Shown here: positions 46,446 through 59,400 of the stretch, piece by piece | How positions within the stretch are numbered: position 1 is the first letter of the stretch | Layout: each line of letters begins with the position of its first letter | NCBI RefSeq assembly: GCF_040954835.1 | Contig: NC_090705.1 | Location: forward strand, 10,610,001-10,674,000 | Direction: 5' to 3' | Origin: Lepisosteus oculatus | Lineage: Eukaryota; Chordata; Actinopteri; Semionotiformes; Lepisosteidae | DNA: 64,000 nucleotides | The notes under the pieces: generated by a model | Told to the model about the DNA's origin: nothing | The model's input: the letters and a program-made list of their open reading frames with translations, nothing else | Databases searched by the model: none | Program-made: the position numbers and the translations under genes

Positions 46446-46790
46446 ATCATGGTGGCACAGTAGTTAGTATTGCTACCTTGCAGCACCTGGGCCCTAGGTT
46501 CAATTCCAGATCTGGGGTGCTGTCTGTGTGGAGTTTGCATGTTCTCCCTGTGTTCTTGTGGTTTTCCTCCAGGTGCTCCAGTTTCCTCCCACAGTCCAAA
46601 GACATACTGGTAGGTTAATTGGTTTCGGGTAAATTAGGCCCTCGCGTTTGCCTGTGTGTCTGCCCTGTAATAAACTGACATATTGTCTAGGGTACCCCAC
46701 CTTGAACCCCTTGCTTGCTGGGATAGACTCCAGATCCCCCACAACCCTGAATTGGAAGAAGTGGTTAGGAAACAGCAGGAAGTGGATGGA
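46446..46790 (+). mobile_element. tRNA-derived SINE (family 1), nearly complete
   Basis: Box A-like ATGGTGGCACAGTAGTTAGT and box B-like CTAGGTTCAATTCCAGATC are followed by GCTGTCTGTGTGGAGTTTGC, CAGTTTCCTCCCACAGTCCA and GGGATAGACTCCAGATCC, ending GAAGTGGATGGATAAT. Confidence 0.75.
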
Positions 46791-47320
46791 TAATGTCTTA
46801 TTTACTTTGCAGTTGAAGACTGTTGAAGTTGAAGAAGGCTTTTTTCAAGTCTGATGTCATAATTCCATTTGTCTTCTTCTCATTTCTCTTTTCATGTCAA
46901 TTGTCAATGTACCCTTGATGAATGGATTTTAAAATATAAATTTAGAACTTTAAAATAACATTTTAAAACAGCGATGCACTGTTAAACACTGGGTACATTT
47001 AAATGCAAAAAGTGCAGCATTATCTTAGTAATCAAAAAAACATTTCCCAGGGCTGAAAAACAATTTTATTTAAAAAAAATCTTTGTTTCGTGCAATGTCA
47101 AGCTCTGTTAGTCATGCGATACATAAAACACGCTGTAAGGAGCTTAGCTTCGGGTCATCAAGCAGTAATGAGGTGCTGAATAGTTTAAGCTAACCATGAT
47201 AGATCATGAACAATGAACGATGTCAACATTTTTTAGAAAAAAATCCAGTATATTTATGTGCAGTAACTATTGTCAGGTCAGTACAGTGTTTCTCACAGTT
47301 CAAAACATCCTTTTCCGCAG

Positions 47321-47498
47321 CCTGGATTAGGCCACTGGTAAAGGATACATCACGCCAGGGACAACAGAGATACCAGCTCTGTCTGTATGTTCATCATGAA
47401 AGACCTTCTCAAGACTGCCTTCCTGCTGTGGACACTGCAATTGTCCGTGCAAGATCCAGCTGCTGAAAACCTGGTCTTAAGACCAGGAAATGTCAATG
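47321..47498 (+). other. 5' exon of the collagen VI gene: leader and signal-peptide exon
   Basis: A possible acceptor, CCTTTTCCGCAG, ends at 47320. The start codon is at 47396. The donor GTGAGG follows 47498. The coding part begins [18 protein letters not shown], a basic start followed by a hydrophobic core, that is a secretory signal peptide, with cleavage expected a little after. The exon ends in phase 1, which fits the next exon exactly (G|GA). An upstream non-coding exon is inferred from the acceptor. Confidence 0.65.
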
Positions 47499-50400
47499 GT
47501 GAGGAATTATTAACCACAGGAGCATGTAGAACCTCTTAAAATCGAAGGCACCAATCCAGTATTTCTAAAAATGAAAAGTAGAGTAGAGAATAGAGAAGCC
47601 TTTCTCTCCCCCAGTCAATTTTAAAACACAATAGTGCATGAAGTATGCACTGTTGATAAGCTGTTTTCTGCACTGACATAATGCACAGTTAATAAATCTG
47701 ATTGCCCCTTTGAAATTTGAATATTTTCACTGACCATAATATGTTTCTGCTGTTCTACTGATGTTATCCTAATTATTTGTGTACAGTAATGTGCAAGTGG
47801 ATTAAAATCTGTGATTTTTGATAAGTGATCCATAAAACTTCAAAACCCTGTAGTTGAAAACCCTGTAAAATGAAAAAATGAGCTAATTCCCATGTTTCCT
47901 GTAGGGCAATACAAAACCAGAGGTAAAGAGCATGGGATTTCTTTTTAGATAAATTGTTTTTAGGAAAAATAACTCTTATTTGTTTTGCCCAAGCGAGCTA
48001 GAGCTTGCAGTCCTGGTCTTCAGTTTCCTCAGAAAATGAGCGTATTCCCACAAGGAAATGCATTCCTTCTGGGGCTGTTTGGACTCGCTTGGCCCAGTTC
48101 TCCCAGCCTCCCCCTATGAACTAACGGGTGTTTTATTCCTTAGGCCACACTACTTAAACCCTGCTCTGCACTGAGACAGAGTTCTGTCATTGAGCTACCT
48201 TCTGTACCGGGTACTGCACTCAGCATTACTAACCTGCCTCCCCGAAGTACACTCGGCCTGATCCTGCCCAGAGGATTCCCAGTCTGTCCTGACCCTCTTC
48301 TGTTCATCAGCACTGGACCAGTGGCACGGTTCCCTGCCAGTATTTCTGTACAGCGGTGCAGCCACCTGTCTCCATCTGCCCTGCCAGCTGCGTTTGCCTT
48401 CCCCTTCCCTCCGAACCCCGTCTCCATTCAGCTTCCACGTTCTCTGCCAGCTTCTGTCCACCAGCCCAGTTCGGCTATCTCCGCCTGCCTCCGACTCCCT
48501 CCGAGCCCTCACTAGGCTATTGCACTTGGGTCATCAGCTAGCCACGTGGCAACACTGTTGGGTCACTTTAATGTTATTTTACTCCCTTATCCTATTAGAT
48601 TAAAAATGTACCAGTTTCGTTACCTTACAATATGTCTTATGTAATTTTTAATTAGCTGTAAAATGAATTGCAGGGTTGGATCGTGCCTGAAATGAATGCT
48701 TTTCTGCGTGTGCTCGAATGTTGTTGAATTCTGGCCCTTTTGCTCCCTTTTGTGCTCCCTGCCGTCAGTCTCATGCCAGTGTCCCTGCCCCTCGCTCTCC
48801 TGCAGGAATGCAGGACTGCCCCATCAACGTGTACTTCACCATCGACACTTCGGAGAGCGTCGCCCTCAAAGAGTACCCATGGGGCAGCCAGGTCGAGGAG
48901 CTGAAGGTCTTCCTGAGGATGTTTGTGCAGAAGCTGCAGTCCACCACCCTGCTAGCCAAGCAGGTCCAGTGGTCCTATGGCGGGCTGCACTTCTCTGACC
49001 GGGTGGAAGTCTTCAGTCAGGTCACCAGCGAAGCTTCCATCTTCCTGGCCAGGGTGAACGCTATTAGCTACATCGGCAGGGGGACCTTCATCGACTGCGC
49101 CTTGAGGAACATGACCGAGCAGGTGCAGAGAGGAATGCTGGGAAGCAGGCATCGCCTGCAGTTTGCCGTGGTCCTGACGGACGGCCACATCACAGGAAGC
49201 CCCTGTGGAGGGGTCCAGCAAGCCGCGGAGGCCGCCAAGGCTGCTGGGATCAAGATCTTCGTCGTGGCGACCAGCTCTGACACGATGGAGAACGAGCTCA
49301 AGCACATCGCGAGTTCTCCTGTCGAGCTTTACCGCAAGGACTACTTAGCCTTCCCAAGTACCTCCCGGGAGTCTGCAGTCAACAGGATCACTGATGCAAT
49401 GGCAAGTAATGTGTGTCCAGGAACAGGAGGGTGAGAGCATGCACACACATGCAAAGCACACAGATTCAAATTTACAGATTCATGCTTCATTATCCTGAAC
49501 GGTGAGCTACAGTGTTACCAAAGCAGATACAATTAACACAACATTTTCAGTACAAACAGTACATACATCACATGAAACATACTGTACAACTTTATTAAGA
49601 GACATACAGCCATCCGTTCCTCAGGCTGTGACAGTTAAATGTATTTGGCTGCTTCAAATTGCACTTACAGACTGTTGTGGCAGCCAGGCGACATTAGAAA
49701 TACGTGTTTTTGCAATGTGAAGGAGAGATCAGATGTGCTCCAGTTTTCAGTTTCTCTTTCAATTCAGAAATCCTCAGTGTCTGAATGTGACACTGCACGG
49801 CACAGATTCTGTTCTCCCATCCCTCCATTTTCTAACTGCTTCCTCCAGTTCAGGGTCACAGGGGAGCCAGAGCCTATCCCAGCAAGCACCGGGCTCAAGG
49901 CAGGATACACCCTGGACAGGATGCCAGTCCAATGGAGGGTACACACAGATACAAACACACACACACTCACACCAGGGACAATTACTCAGAAGTCAATGAA
50001 CCCACCAGTATGTCCACCAGCATGGACTGGGCGAGGAAACCAAAGACAGGGAGAATATTATTGCTTCCTTCTGGTGCTCTAACTGGAATAATGTCTTTTT
50101 GTCCCCCACTTTAGGTGAAAGAAGGTGAATATGAGGTGAGAAAATGTTCTTATACCCTGAGACCTACAGTACCAACCCTTTACAACAGTATTGTGTATTT
50201 GCATCCTGGGAGGCAATGCTAGCAGGACAAGCAGTTTCTCTCTCTGTGTTGTAGCCCTTGCCGCTGAGGTAGTTTGCCCCAACAATTAAAACAAATTGCT
50301 CTTTATAAGAAAGGTATCTCCTTTGTTAAAAACTAACTGGAATTGCCAAGAATCCTTGTAAGGAAATCGAATCTAACAGATCATTTCTATGTCATGCAGC

Positions 50401-53400
50401 TCAATTGTATAATCAGCCCCTATTGCTTTCGCTTGAACACAGACTCATTTATTGGTACTTTTCATGTTTATTCTTAGTGTGTAGAACAAGGGTGCCTGAG
50501 AAGTGAAGGACCACATGGCCCTAAAGGATCGAAGGGTGTAAAGGTGAGAATAAGAATAATAAACTTGTTTTTTTATTTCTATTTTGCAGTTTCATTTGAG
50601 CTGTCAATTGATATATATATATATGTTTTCTGATTAATTTTTCCAGGGTGCTAAAGGAAGCATTGGTCCTGTGGGTGATGCAGGGGCCCTAGGACACAGG
50701 GTGAGATCAATTGTACCTTTTTGAGTAGAGCACTGTGTTGTCATGAGCTGCTGGGCTGCTGCCTTGATTCACTGATGTGATAGAGTCGGTAGAGGGACGG
50801 ACCCGTTACCTCTTAAGAATCTGCAGCAACCTGTGATTCAAAATGTAAGAGAATTAAACTGGAAAGGAAAGCTGTTTTGAAAATGAGAAAGATTTAAAAA
50901 AAATAAAATGTTCGCACTTTTTGCACTTTTTGTACTCAGTTTCAAAGGATTCAGATATTAAACCATGCTGTCAATTGAAAACTTTCCATTTAAACTTAAA
51001 CTTAATAACAAACTTATTATATTTAGTTTTACTAAATATCTTAAAAGCTGCATTAATGATTTTCATCAATTTTGTTTCAGGGAGATCCTGGAGTAGAAGG
51101 TCCTATAGGTTTGCCTGGGCCTAAGGTATGTATGACTTATATGGCTTAGAAAATGGATATAATACAACAATTATAGACTGGTTAAATTAATTTGTTTTTG
51201 ACTCTTTCACCATTCAATTTTCAGGGGAATCCTGGCCTTAAAGGAGAAAAGGTAAGGTATAAATTTTATTGTATAATATTTCATAATATTAAACCGTTTG
51301 AAATGTAACCTATATATTGTTTCTTTATTTATTTTCACAGGGAGATATTGGTACTCCAGGCTTGAAGGTAAGTTTGTTTTAATACATATAACATTTCCTT
51401 AAAACTATAGGAAAGCGCATCCTAAACTCTCTTTGCAAATGTAGAATTGTATGAGTGGTGAAATATGGTATTAGTGACAGGCAGGAGAGACGGAGAGCAT
51501 TTATACAATAGTTTATTTGCTCCATTAATGGATAGTCTCACAAACGTATATGACTATACTGTGCTCTTTGAAACAAAACGATACAAGTAATAAAAACACC
51601 TTGAAAATTCTGCAAGGCACTGATAGTATTAAGTACCCAATTTGAAATAAAAATGTATCTTTTGTGCTAAAACGCTCTCCTATGCAGCGAAACTGGCAAG
51701 AGTAAAAATAATTTTGTAGTGTCGTTTGGCATTTATCCTGCTGAAGATGTTACTGGAACAAGATATGTTCTCTGTAGTACATTTTTCAGTCTTATTAGTT
51801 AAGTGTCCAAAGCCCTGCACGTTATGATACACTGCTGTCTCGTTTTTAAAATCGCAACTACCAGTATTGTATTTGAAAAGTATGTTTTTCGTATTGCTAT
51901 CTTTTGTGCAAGCAACGAAAAGAAAACAATACCCTGGATTCCTTGTTCTGTAGCGTCCATCTTATTGTTCGAACGAGTTTTAAGTTCGTTTAATCTTTTC
52001 AAGGGACAACCTGGAGCACCTGGGTACAACGGTGTTGACGGTGTGAAGGTAATAAATATTTTATTAATCATTGTTCGTATTTTAAAAACATATTATCGCC
52101 ATTTTTATGTTTTCCTATTCTCCTATGCTGAAGCATTCAAAAACACTGCTAATTGTTTTTCTTTGTTCTGTTCAAAGGGGAAGCTCGGTACAATTGGTAC
52201 TCCTGGATGCAAAGGAGACCCTGGTATGCAGGTAAAATTGAAATTCGTTAGATTAATGACTAATCTCATTGGATGTCCCCAGACAAATCAGTCCTATCCT
52301 GCTGATATTGAGCTATTGCAAATTACTGCATCTAATTCTTCAGAATATCAGACCAAGAAATCAGTTGATTTAGAGAAATTCTGAGATATTTGTCCATAGC
52401 TAAATCTGACACCTTCTAACAAACTGTATATTGATGTTTAGATACTGTACAAAGTTCCTGTGTCCGTTGAGTGTGCAGTGTAGTGGGTAAATATGTAATG
52501 TGCATTATACAAAACCACTTTAACAATACTCTGCGCCAAAAATATTAGTTTACTGGTCACTCTCCTCAGGTTCAAGAAGCTTTTTGTGGAACTGTGGCTG
52601 TGGGTATATTAGGAGGCTGAAGTCAATAACAATGGGGACAAAAACAGTAACAGTATACAATTAGATATGTAATAAAGAAATTAAAAGACCAAAAAACTAT
52701 TATCTGTTCCATGGACATACAAAATTGGCTTGCATTTGTCTGAACCAAATCCACTCCTTCAGCATAGGGCAAGAAAAATGTTTCAGTGCCTAAGTTCACT
52801 TTTTATGACTTTTTTAACCTTCTGCTCCTGACAGGGAGATATTGGGCCACAAGGTGACTTTGGAATAAAGGGTGAGGCAGGAGAACCTGGAGAAAAGGTA
52901 CACCAGAGACCATTCAGATCGAGCTGTTGACTCTTTCTGCTGTCTGGAATGGCCTTGGCAGTTGTTTTACTGAAGTTATTCCTGAGAGAAATGTCAGTAG
53001 TGATGTTCATCTACTATTTTGCCACCTTTCTGAAGAAAATCTAATACCCGCATCTGTCGATGGATATTTTGCTCCCTTCCAGCAACTATTTTGACAAAGA
53101 AGAAGATTACCTCATTTTGAATATCTTCAAGCCTGGTAACATTACAAAATCAATCTCTAACCGACCTGCTGTATTCATTTTCTGACCACTTCATCCAATT
53201 CAGGAGCCTTGTTAAGCAATGGGTATAAGGCAAAATACACCCTGGGCATTACGCCCGTCCATCACAGGGCACACAGACACTCACACACTCACACCACGGC
53301 CAACTTTACCAGAAACCAATTAACCTACCAGTCTCTGCGAGAGGAAATTACAGCACCCAAAGGAAACAAACATGGGGAGACCATACAAACTCCATACAGA

Positions 53401-56400
53401 TGGCACAACAGCTCCGAAATTGAACCCAGGGCCTCAGCTCTCACTCTTTTATATAAATATAGACTTTAACTAGAAATGCAATGTAATTAAAGCTGACAAG
53501 TCACCAGAAACAAATGCACCTTGTTTTGGAAAGTATTAATGCCTACAGTATATCTATTTCAGCCACTCATATGTAAGTACTGCTCTAGTTCTCTTCGCTT
53601 TGCTCGTCGTGTGAATTTTGGTGATAAAATCCCAGAAGCATTTCCGTGTCAGAGTCACCAGTCAGAGCACCGGCAGTGGAGCTGGTAGGTGCTTCGCCCT
53701 TCGTCAGTTAATAATCTAGAATTATCTTTTCAAATATTTTCATCTCAGGGTGTCGCTGGACAGAGTGGCAGACCGGGACCCCAGGGCAGTAAGGGAGACA
53801 GTGGAGGAAAGGTAGAATTCGGCGTGTGCCTCAGTGTCACCCCTTCACACGAGATAATAATCCCCCAACAGTGCTGAGGAGATAAAGACTTCTGTCTGTT
53901 ACACAGGGCCTCGTCGGTTACGTGGGAAATCCAGGTGTGCCGGGGCAAAAGGGACAAAAGGTAACTTTCATTATGAGGTCTATGTTTAGAATTAAACATT
54001 TTCTGTCAGTCAAAATAAATATACTTTACTACCATCAATCCTTATTTTCATTATCAGGGAACGCTGGGGCTTCCTGGTGATTCAGGCGATATTGTAAGTA
54101 ATCTTTTACTTTCATTTACTTTCTTTTTCCCATGGGGGGTACAAAACTCGAAACCTATAACGATTATCGGTAAATAGGTCAATAGCAATGTCTGTGCTCT
54201 AGAATGTCTAACTATCTTGCATCCTTCACCTTCAGAAGGTCACTGTTATGAAATATACAATACTCCCTCACAATTGTTGGAGACCTAAATCCTGTAGCAC
54301 ACTATGCACAGCCAAATTATTTATATATACTCCTACTTTATTTAGAATCAAGCTTCTTTGTGTAATGAGATCTCCCTTGTCAAGTAAATCAAGTACTATT
54401 TTAGCCATATCTGAAAACCAAGACATAACGAACTGAGACTCATTATGTTGACTCAAAGTCACATCTTCTACTGTCCTAACGATATCTTCCTAGTAACTAG
54501 ATTTTAGATCCTCAAGTCCTTGGTGCACCAGTCCAGAACATTCTGTAGGTCACCATTAAATTACCAGTTTCTAAAGTAATTGACAATTAAATGGGTGTTT
54601 TGGTAAATCAAGTAATTTAGAGATTATCTATGACTAAATGCACTTCATCCATCAAGGACAGTGAATATTTTAACTTTTAATTGCTTGATTCATCAACATC
54701 TTAAAAGTGTTATCTCTCCTTAGCGACAGGTGACCTGTGGCTCTGTCCTACCGGACCATCATTGCTGACCAAATGCTTCTTTTATGATTACTAGGAGGAA
54801 ACTGTTGAAAGGAAAGAAATATCACTCACCCTGTCCTGATATGAGAAAAGAGACACTATAGGGATAATATGGGAATCTTTGAAATGTAATGCACAGGTTT
54901 AAAGCTTTCCCAGAGGTTCAAACATTTATTTTGTGTAAGAGGGTATGATGTTTTGTAAAATACAGCAGAAAAAAAGCATACAGTTTAACCTCTAAGCTTT
55001 TAGCTTTAGCACTTCTCTTCAAAAGTCCATCTTTTTTATCCAGTTTTGCAATCTATTTAATGCAAAGTTAAGCCCTTACTATCTCGATGAAGTCCAGAAG
55101 TAATAGAAACTACCTGCTCATTGATTCCTGGTGTACAAATACAGAACTACGAATTATAGTAGTTGGCTGAACTCTGTCCTAGATAAAAGCTCAAATAACC
55201 TGTTTCCAAGAAAGCACATGAGAGAAATCAGTTTGTATTCTCTGGAGAGAACTGTTGCGGTTAAAGTTTGTTTTTGTTAACTATCACTGAATCTGTCTTT
55301 CTTTGATAACATGACAAGATAAGAACACTTACAAATGAGTTGGAGACATTCAGCTCATCAGGGTCTTTTGCTTTTTTTCAGAAGCTAATTTATTCCTATA
55401 TTATCTAGTGGACTCTTGATAGAAGTCAGGGTATGCAATTCAGCAACACGGAGCATAGGTTACAAGTGGAAATTATTCTAAACCTGAGACCTGGAGGCAT
55501 GTCTTTACACACAGGGTGGTTGGGGATATGAAACAAGGTAGTCAGCCATGTTGCTGAATCTGGTGCTCTGTTTTACTACCAGAAATGACTGGATGAGTTC
55601 CTTGGATCAATGAACTACAAACTACTAAACAATCAAGATAGGCCAAACGACCATCTGTATTTTTGTAACTGCTCTTATGTTGTTACAGTTAAATAAGCTC
55701 TGGGCCGAAGTGCCTGTTGCTCTGCTAAAACGCCTTTTAGAGGCACTGTTGTTGACCTGCTGAACTTGAATTCTCAGGGCACGAGAGGTGACAGTGGAGC
55801 AACTGGACCACGGGGTACAACCGGAGGCAAAGGAGATAAGGTACAGTACATAATTTTGAAAGTGGTTGCAGGCTGATTTCTCTTTGCTTGTTTGAAATCG
55901 TAAAGACTAAAAGCCTTTGATTATGTCATGTGTTTTAGGGAGAATTAGGCCCTGAGGGTGAGAGGGGACTACCTGGTAAACTAGGAGATAAGGGAGTCTC
56001 GGTGAGTGAGTTTGGATTCCAACCATAATCGACCACAGTGAGGTAAATTAATATTGACCCTCCCAGTGTCATTTGCCAGCTTGTTGACGTGAAATACACA
56101 ATGCAGCCCACAGGTTTTGATTCTTTCCTTATCAACACAGAAACTGTGCTGGAACATTTAAAGTTAACTTACTGTAAGATCTTTGAAAAGAAAAAAACAA
56201 AAATACTCATGCATGAAATATCGCCACTCTGGAACTAGGCCATGCCATCAGTCCACTGTAACCAGAATTCCTCAAAAAGACCGAAGATGCAAAAGGGTTT
56301 GCGCAAGTGCTGCTGGTGCGACAAGAGTAACTTTCCCTGCCCCTGCTGGGTCTTGGTCACTCATGGGCTCCACGCAAACCCCAGAGCCTCCTCCTGGACA

Positions 56401-59400
56401 GTGGGGGATTGAAATCACTGCTCCTCTGTAACAGCAGTTTTACACTGCCTAGATTTCGGAGGCAGGTCTCATCACCTCTGTTCCCCCTCAGCGTGCTGAG
56501 CCCTGTTGCGCTGGATTTGGCCGGGCTTAGGACAGCAGGGGGAGTTTCCATAGCAACAGCAACCCTTGTGACCTTTCGCCGCGACCTGCCAGGCACCTGT
56601 GAGCTTCTGAACCGAATTCTGTGGGCTTACAGTGAAATTGTAAGAGACAGATGCATTACTTACCTCTCCCAGGCTGTTGGTATTCAAGAGTGGTAAAACT
56701 GAGTTGATAGGAATGGTTCCAAACAAGAGGAGGCCCATTTGGCCCACCCAGAACAATTGGGTTTTAGTAAACCTCAGAACTGTCAAGCACTGTCCACAAC
56801 CCTTATAACAATCAGCACTTCTGGACTGGAGCGGGGAACAAAGCAAAAAATAATCATTGGCCCCACATTTGAAAACAATAAGCTGGGATGAAAAAAACAT
56901 CTGGCGGTTGTTAGTTTAAAGGCGTTGATATCAGTGATGACGTCGGGAGGCTCAAACACTAATTTAATTATTACTCTATCAATTTTCCCAGGGGCCTCCG
57001 GGTTTCCCAGGAGTTAGAGGTATAGCTGGAGAAAGTGGTGCTCCAGGACAGCGTGTGAGTAGTGAAAACCTCTTCTGTAAGTAAGGGTGTCGTTTCAATT
57101 CCAGCAGTTATACAAAAGAATGAAATGTTTGACTCACTGCACAGGTGTATTCTTACTGCTCTATGAGAAGGACTTTCCTAAACTTGCCGTCTTTCTGTAC
57201 CTTAGCAGATGTACCTTAATTAGAGATCTTGCACACTTGACTTCAGGGAAAAACCCACAAACACTGATATACCAATAGCAGTGCAAATTCAGTGTGTTAA
57301 GACATGGAAGACCTTCAAATTGATCTGCTGTATCTCATTTTCTGTCAGTAGCACTTCTGGAGGAGGTTGTATGTTTTAAGACATTAAAATGCAAAGTTAT
57401 AACATAGCACAGAAGTCATTTTTTAATGCAGTCGTGTGTCATACGTTCTACATCTCATTCAAGTGATCAAATCGTGATATTGCACTATACTGGACTCAGA
57501 ATTCAAGTCAGTTTCACCTTCATGTTTTTCTTCTGATGGACAAATATACAGTAAGCTTCTCTTTGAGCTGTTTGAAGGATTTTATTAAACGCTGAATATC
57601 TGTCTTTGCTAGGGATCTCCTGGGGAGGAAGGTAATATAGGACCCAGAGGAGACACGGGGGCACCAGGCGCAAAGGTGAGTTCTGCGTGTTTCCACTGAC
57701 TCCCCACACAGAGCGTGCAGTGGCAAGCCTGAGCCTTGCAGCCTTACATGCCCAAATCGCTTACAGAGCAAACACAATGGAAATAATGGGTTTCCTGTTG
57801 CGGGAAACCTCAGTAGCTTTCCCAGAGAGGCCACACACACAAAGAGAAATAAACGGGCAGAAAGAGATGGTCTTTTTCACTAAGTTCATTTGGATTTGCT
57901 ATTCTGTTGTGATTTATAGTTATATTTATAGCTTAGGCTTCTGCATTGTGCAAGGCCTGAGGTGAAGTCATGCAGGTAAAGCAGCTGTCTGGGGATGCTC
58001 ATTTTAATAGCCCAGTCCTCTGCTGTAGATTTTCTGCAATTTGAAATAACAGAGTCAACAGGACGCTTGCAAAGCCACGCACAGCATTAATAAAGCTGGG
58101 ATTCCGCCTTTGTGTGTTTCAGGGGGATCAAGGAAAAGATGGGTACAATTTTGTGGGTCCCAGAGGAATACAGGTATGTTGAAATGGAAGTGTGAGATGT
58201 AAAATTGGTGATGTTTTGATGATGTTTTCTGCAGCTGAATAAGCCTCCTTTTCTGATTATTGTCAGGGAGACAGAGGGGATCCAGGCTCACCAGGACTGC
58301 AGGTGAGATGACAGAAAGAAATGTGCACCCATATTTCTAATTATCAAGCGGGAGTACCTGTCCTGTTCACAAAACACCTCTTCTGAAGTCTTCTCTGGTT
58401 CACATGAGCGGGTTTAGCTCCGAGGTGATTCACTGTTGAGCGGTAAGAGGCTAATTGAACTGACTGTTTCATTGTTCCCCAGAGGCTCTTAGGAGACACA
58501 GTGCCCTATTTCCTGCTTAGCACAGAGCTGGACATTTGCTCCCTGACAGTGCTGTCATTCCACCCTGGGCTTCTCGGGGCAGTGTGAGTGTGTTTGGTGA
58601 GGTGGGGGTGAGGGGTAGTACATTGCGACCTTTATTATTTTACCTTCATTCATAGAAATGGAACAAATCCCATGACAGAAACTACAACATGTAGTTTACT
58701 TTGAGCCTGAACTCTCCTGTTTGCAGGTGTGTGGAGAGAAAAACATGCCCGTCCAGCGGGTGTGTCATTCCTGCTCAAAGGCTGATGTAAATCAATCTGT
58801 GTTCCAGGGCTCCAGAGGGTACTATGGAGACAAGGGAGCCCAAGGACCCAAAGGAGCCCAGGGAGAGCCAGTAAGTGACAGGCTGGTGCTGGAGGGGCGG
58901 AGCAGACACACCGATTGACGGTTCTGTTCACAATGTCTCCTGTTACGCTACGATGCACATCCCCCGGAAGACATTGACATCACCTGCTGCATTCTTAGTT
59001 TCTTATTGTTGTTTGAAGCTGTGAAGAGTTTATTAACCTTTGTAATATGCAAAGAAACACACACCTGCTGAACACTGGGATTTATAGGCTTAAGCTTATT
59101 GCATAAATTACCTTTTTATATTTATTTGATGGGTAATTGCTTTCACATATTTCATATCCTATAAGAAGCAAAACATACTTTTTGGATCAGCTCAGTTATT
59201 TCAAATGCCGGGGCATGCTGTGAGTGCATCTCAAAGGGTAAAAGTCTGGGTTTGGCTGCGTATACCTTTGATGAAATAATCGCATGTTGTCAGTGACGCA
59301 CCATCAGATTCTCTGTGCAGTCATCTGAGCCCTTGTTGCAGCTGCTTTCAGGGCTGTTCTGAGTTCACATTTGTTTCAGTGTAACATGCCTGTTTGTTCT

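Noticed and set aside
49402-49432. GT donor at 49432 as the end of the N1 exon
   Set aside because: Phase 2 would meet a TGA at the start of the next exon, and the extra residues have no counterpart in COL6A2.
51803-52384. 193-codon plus-strand frame
   Set aside because: It is collagen exons 9 and 10 read together with the introns between them; Gly-X-Y is interrupted by intronic residues.
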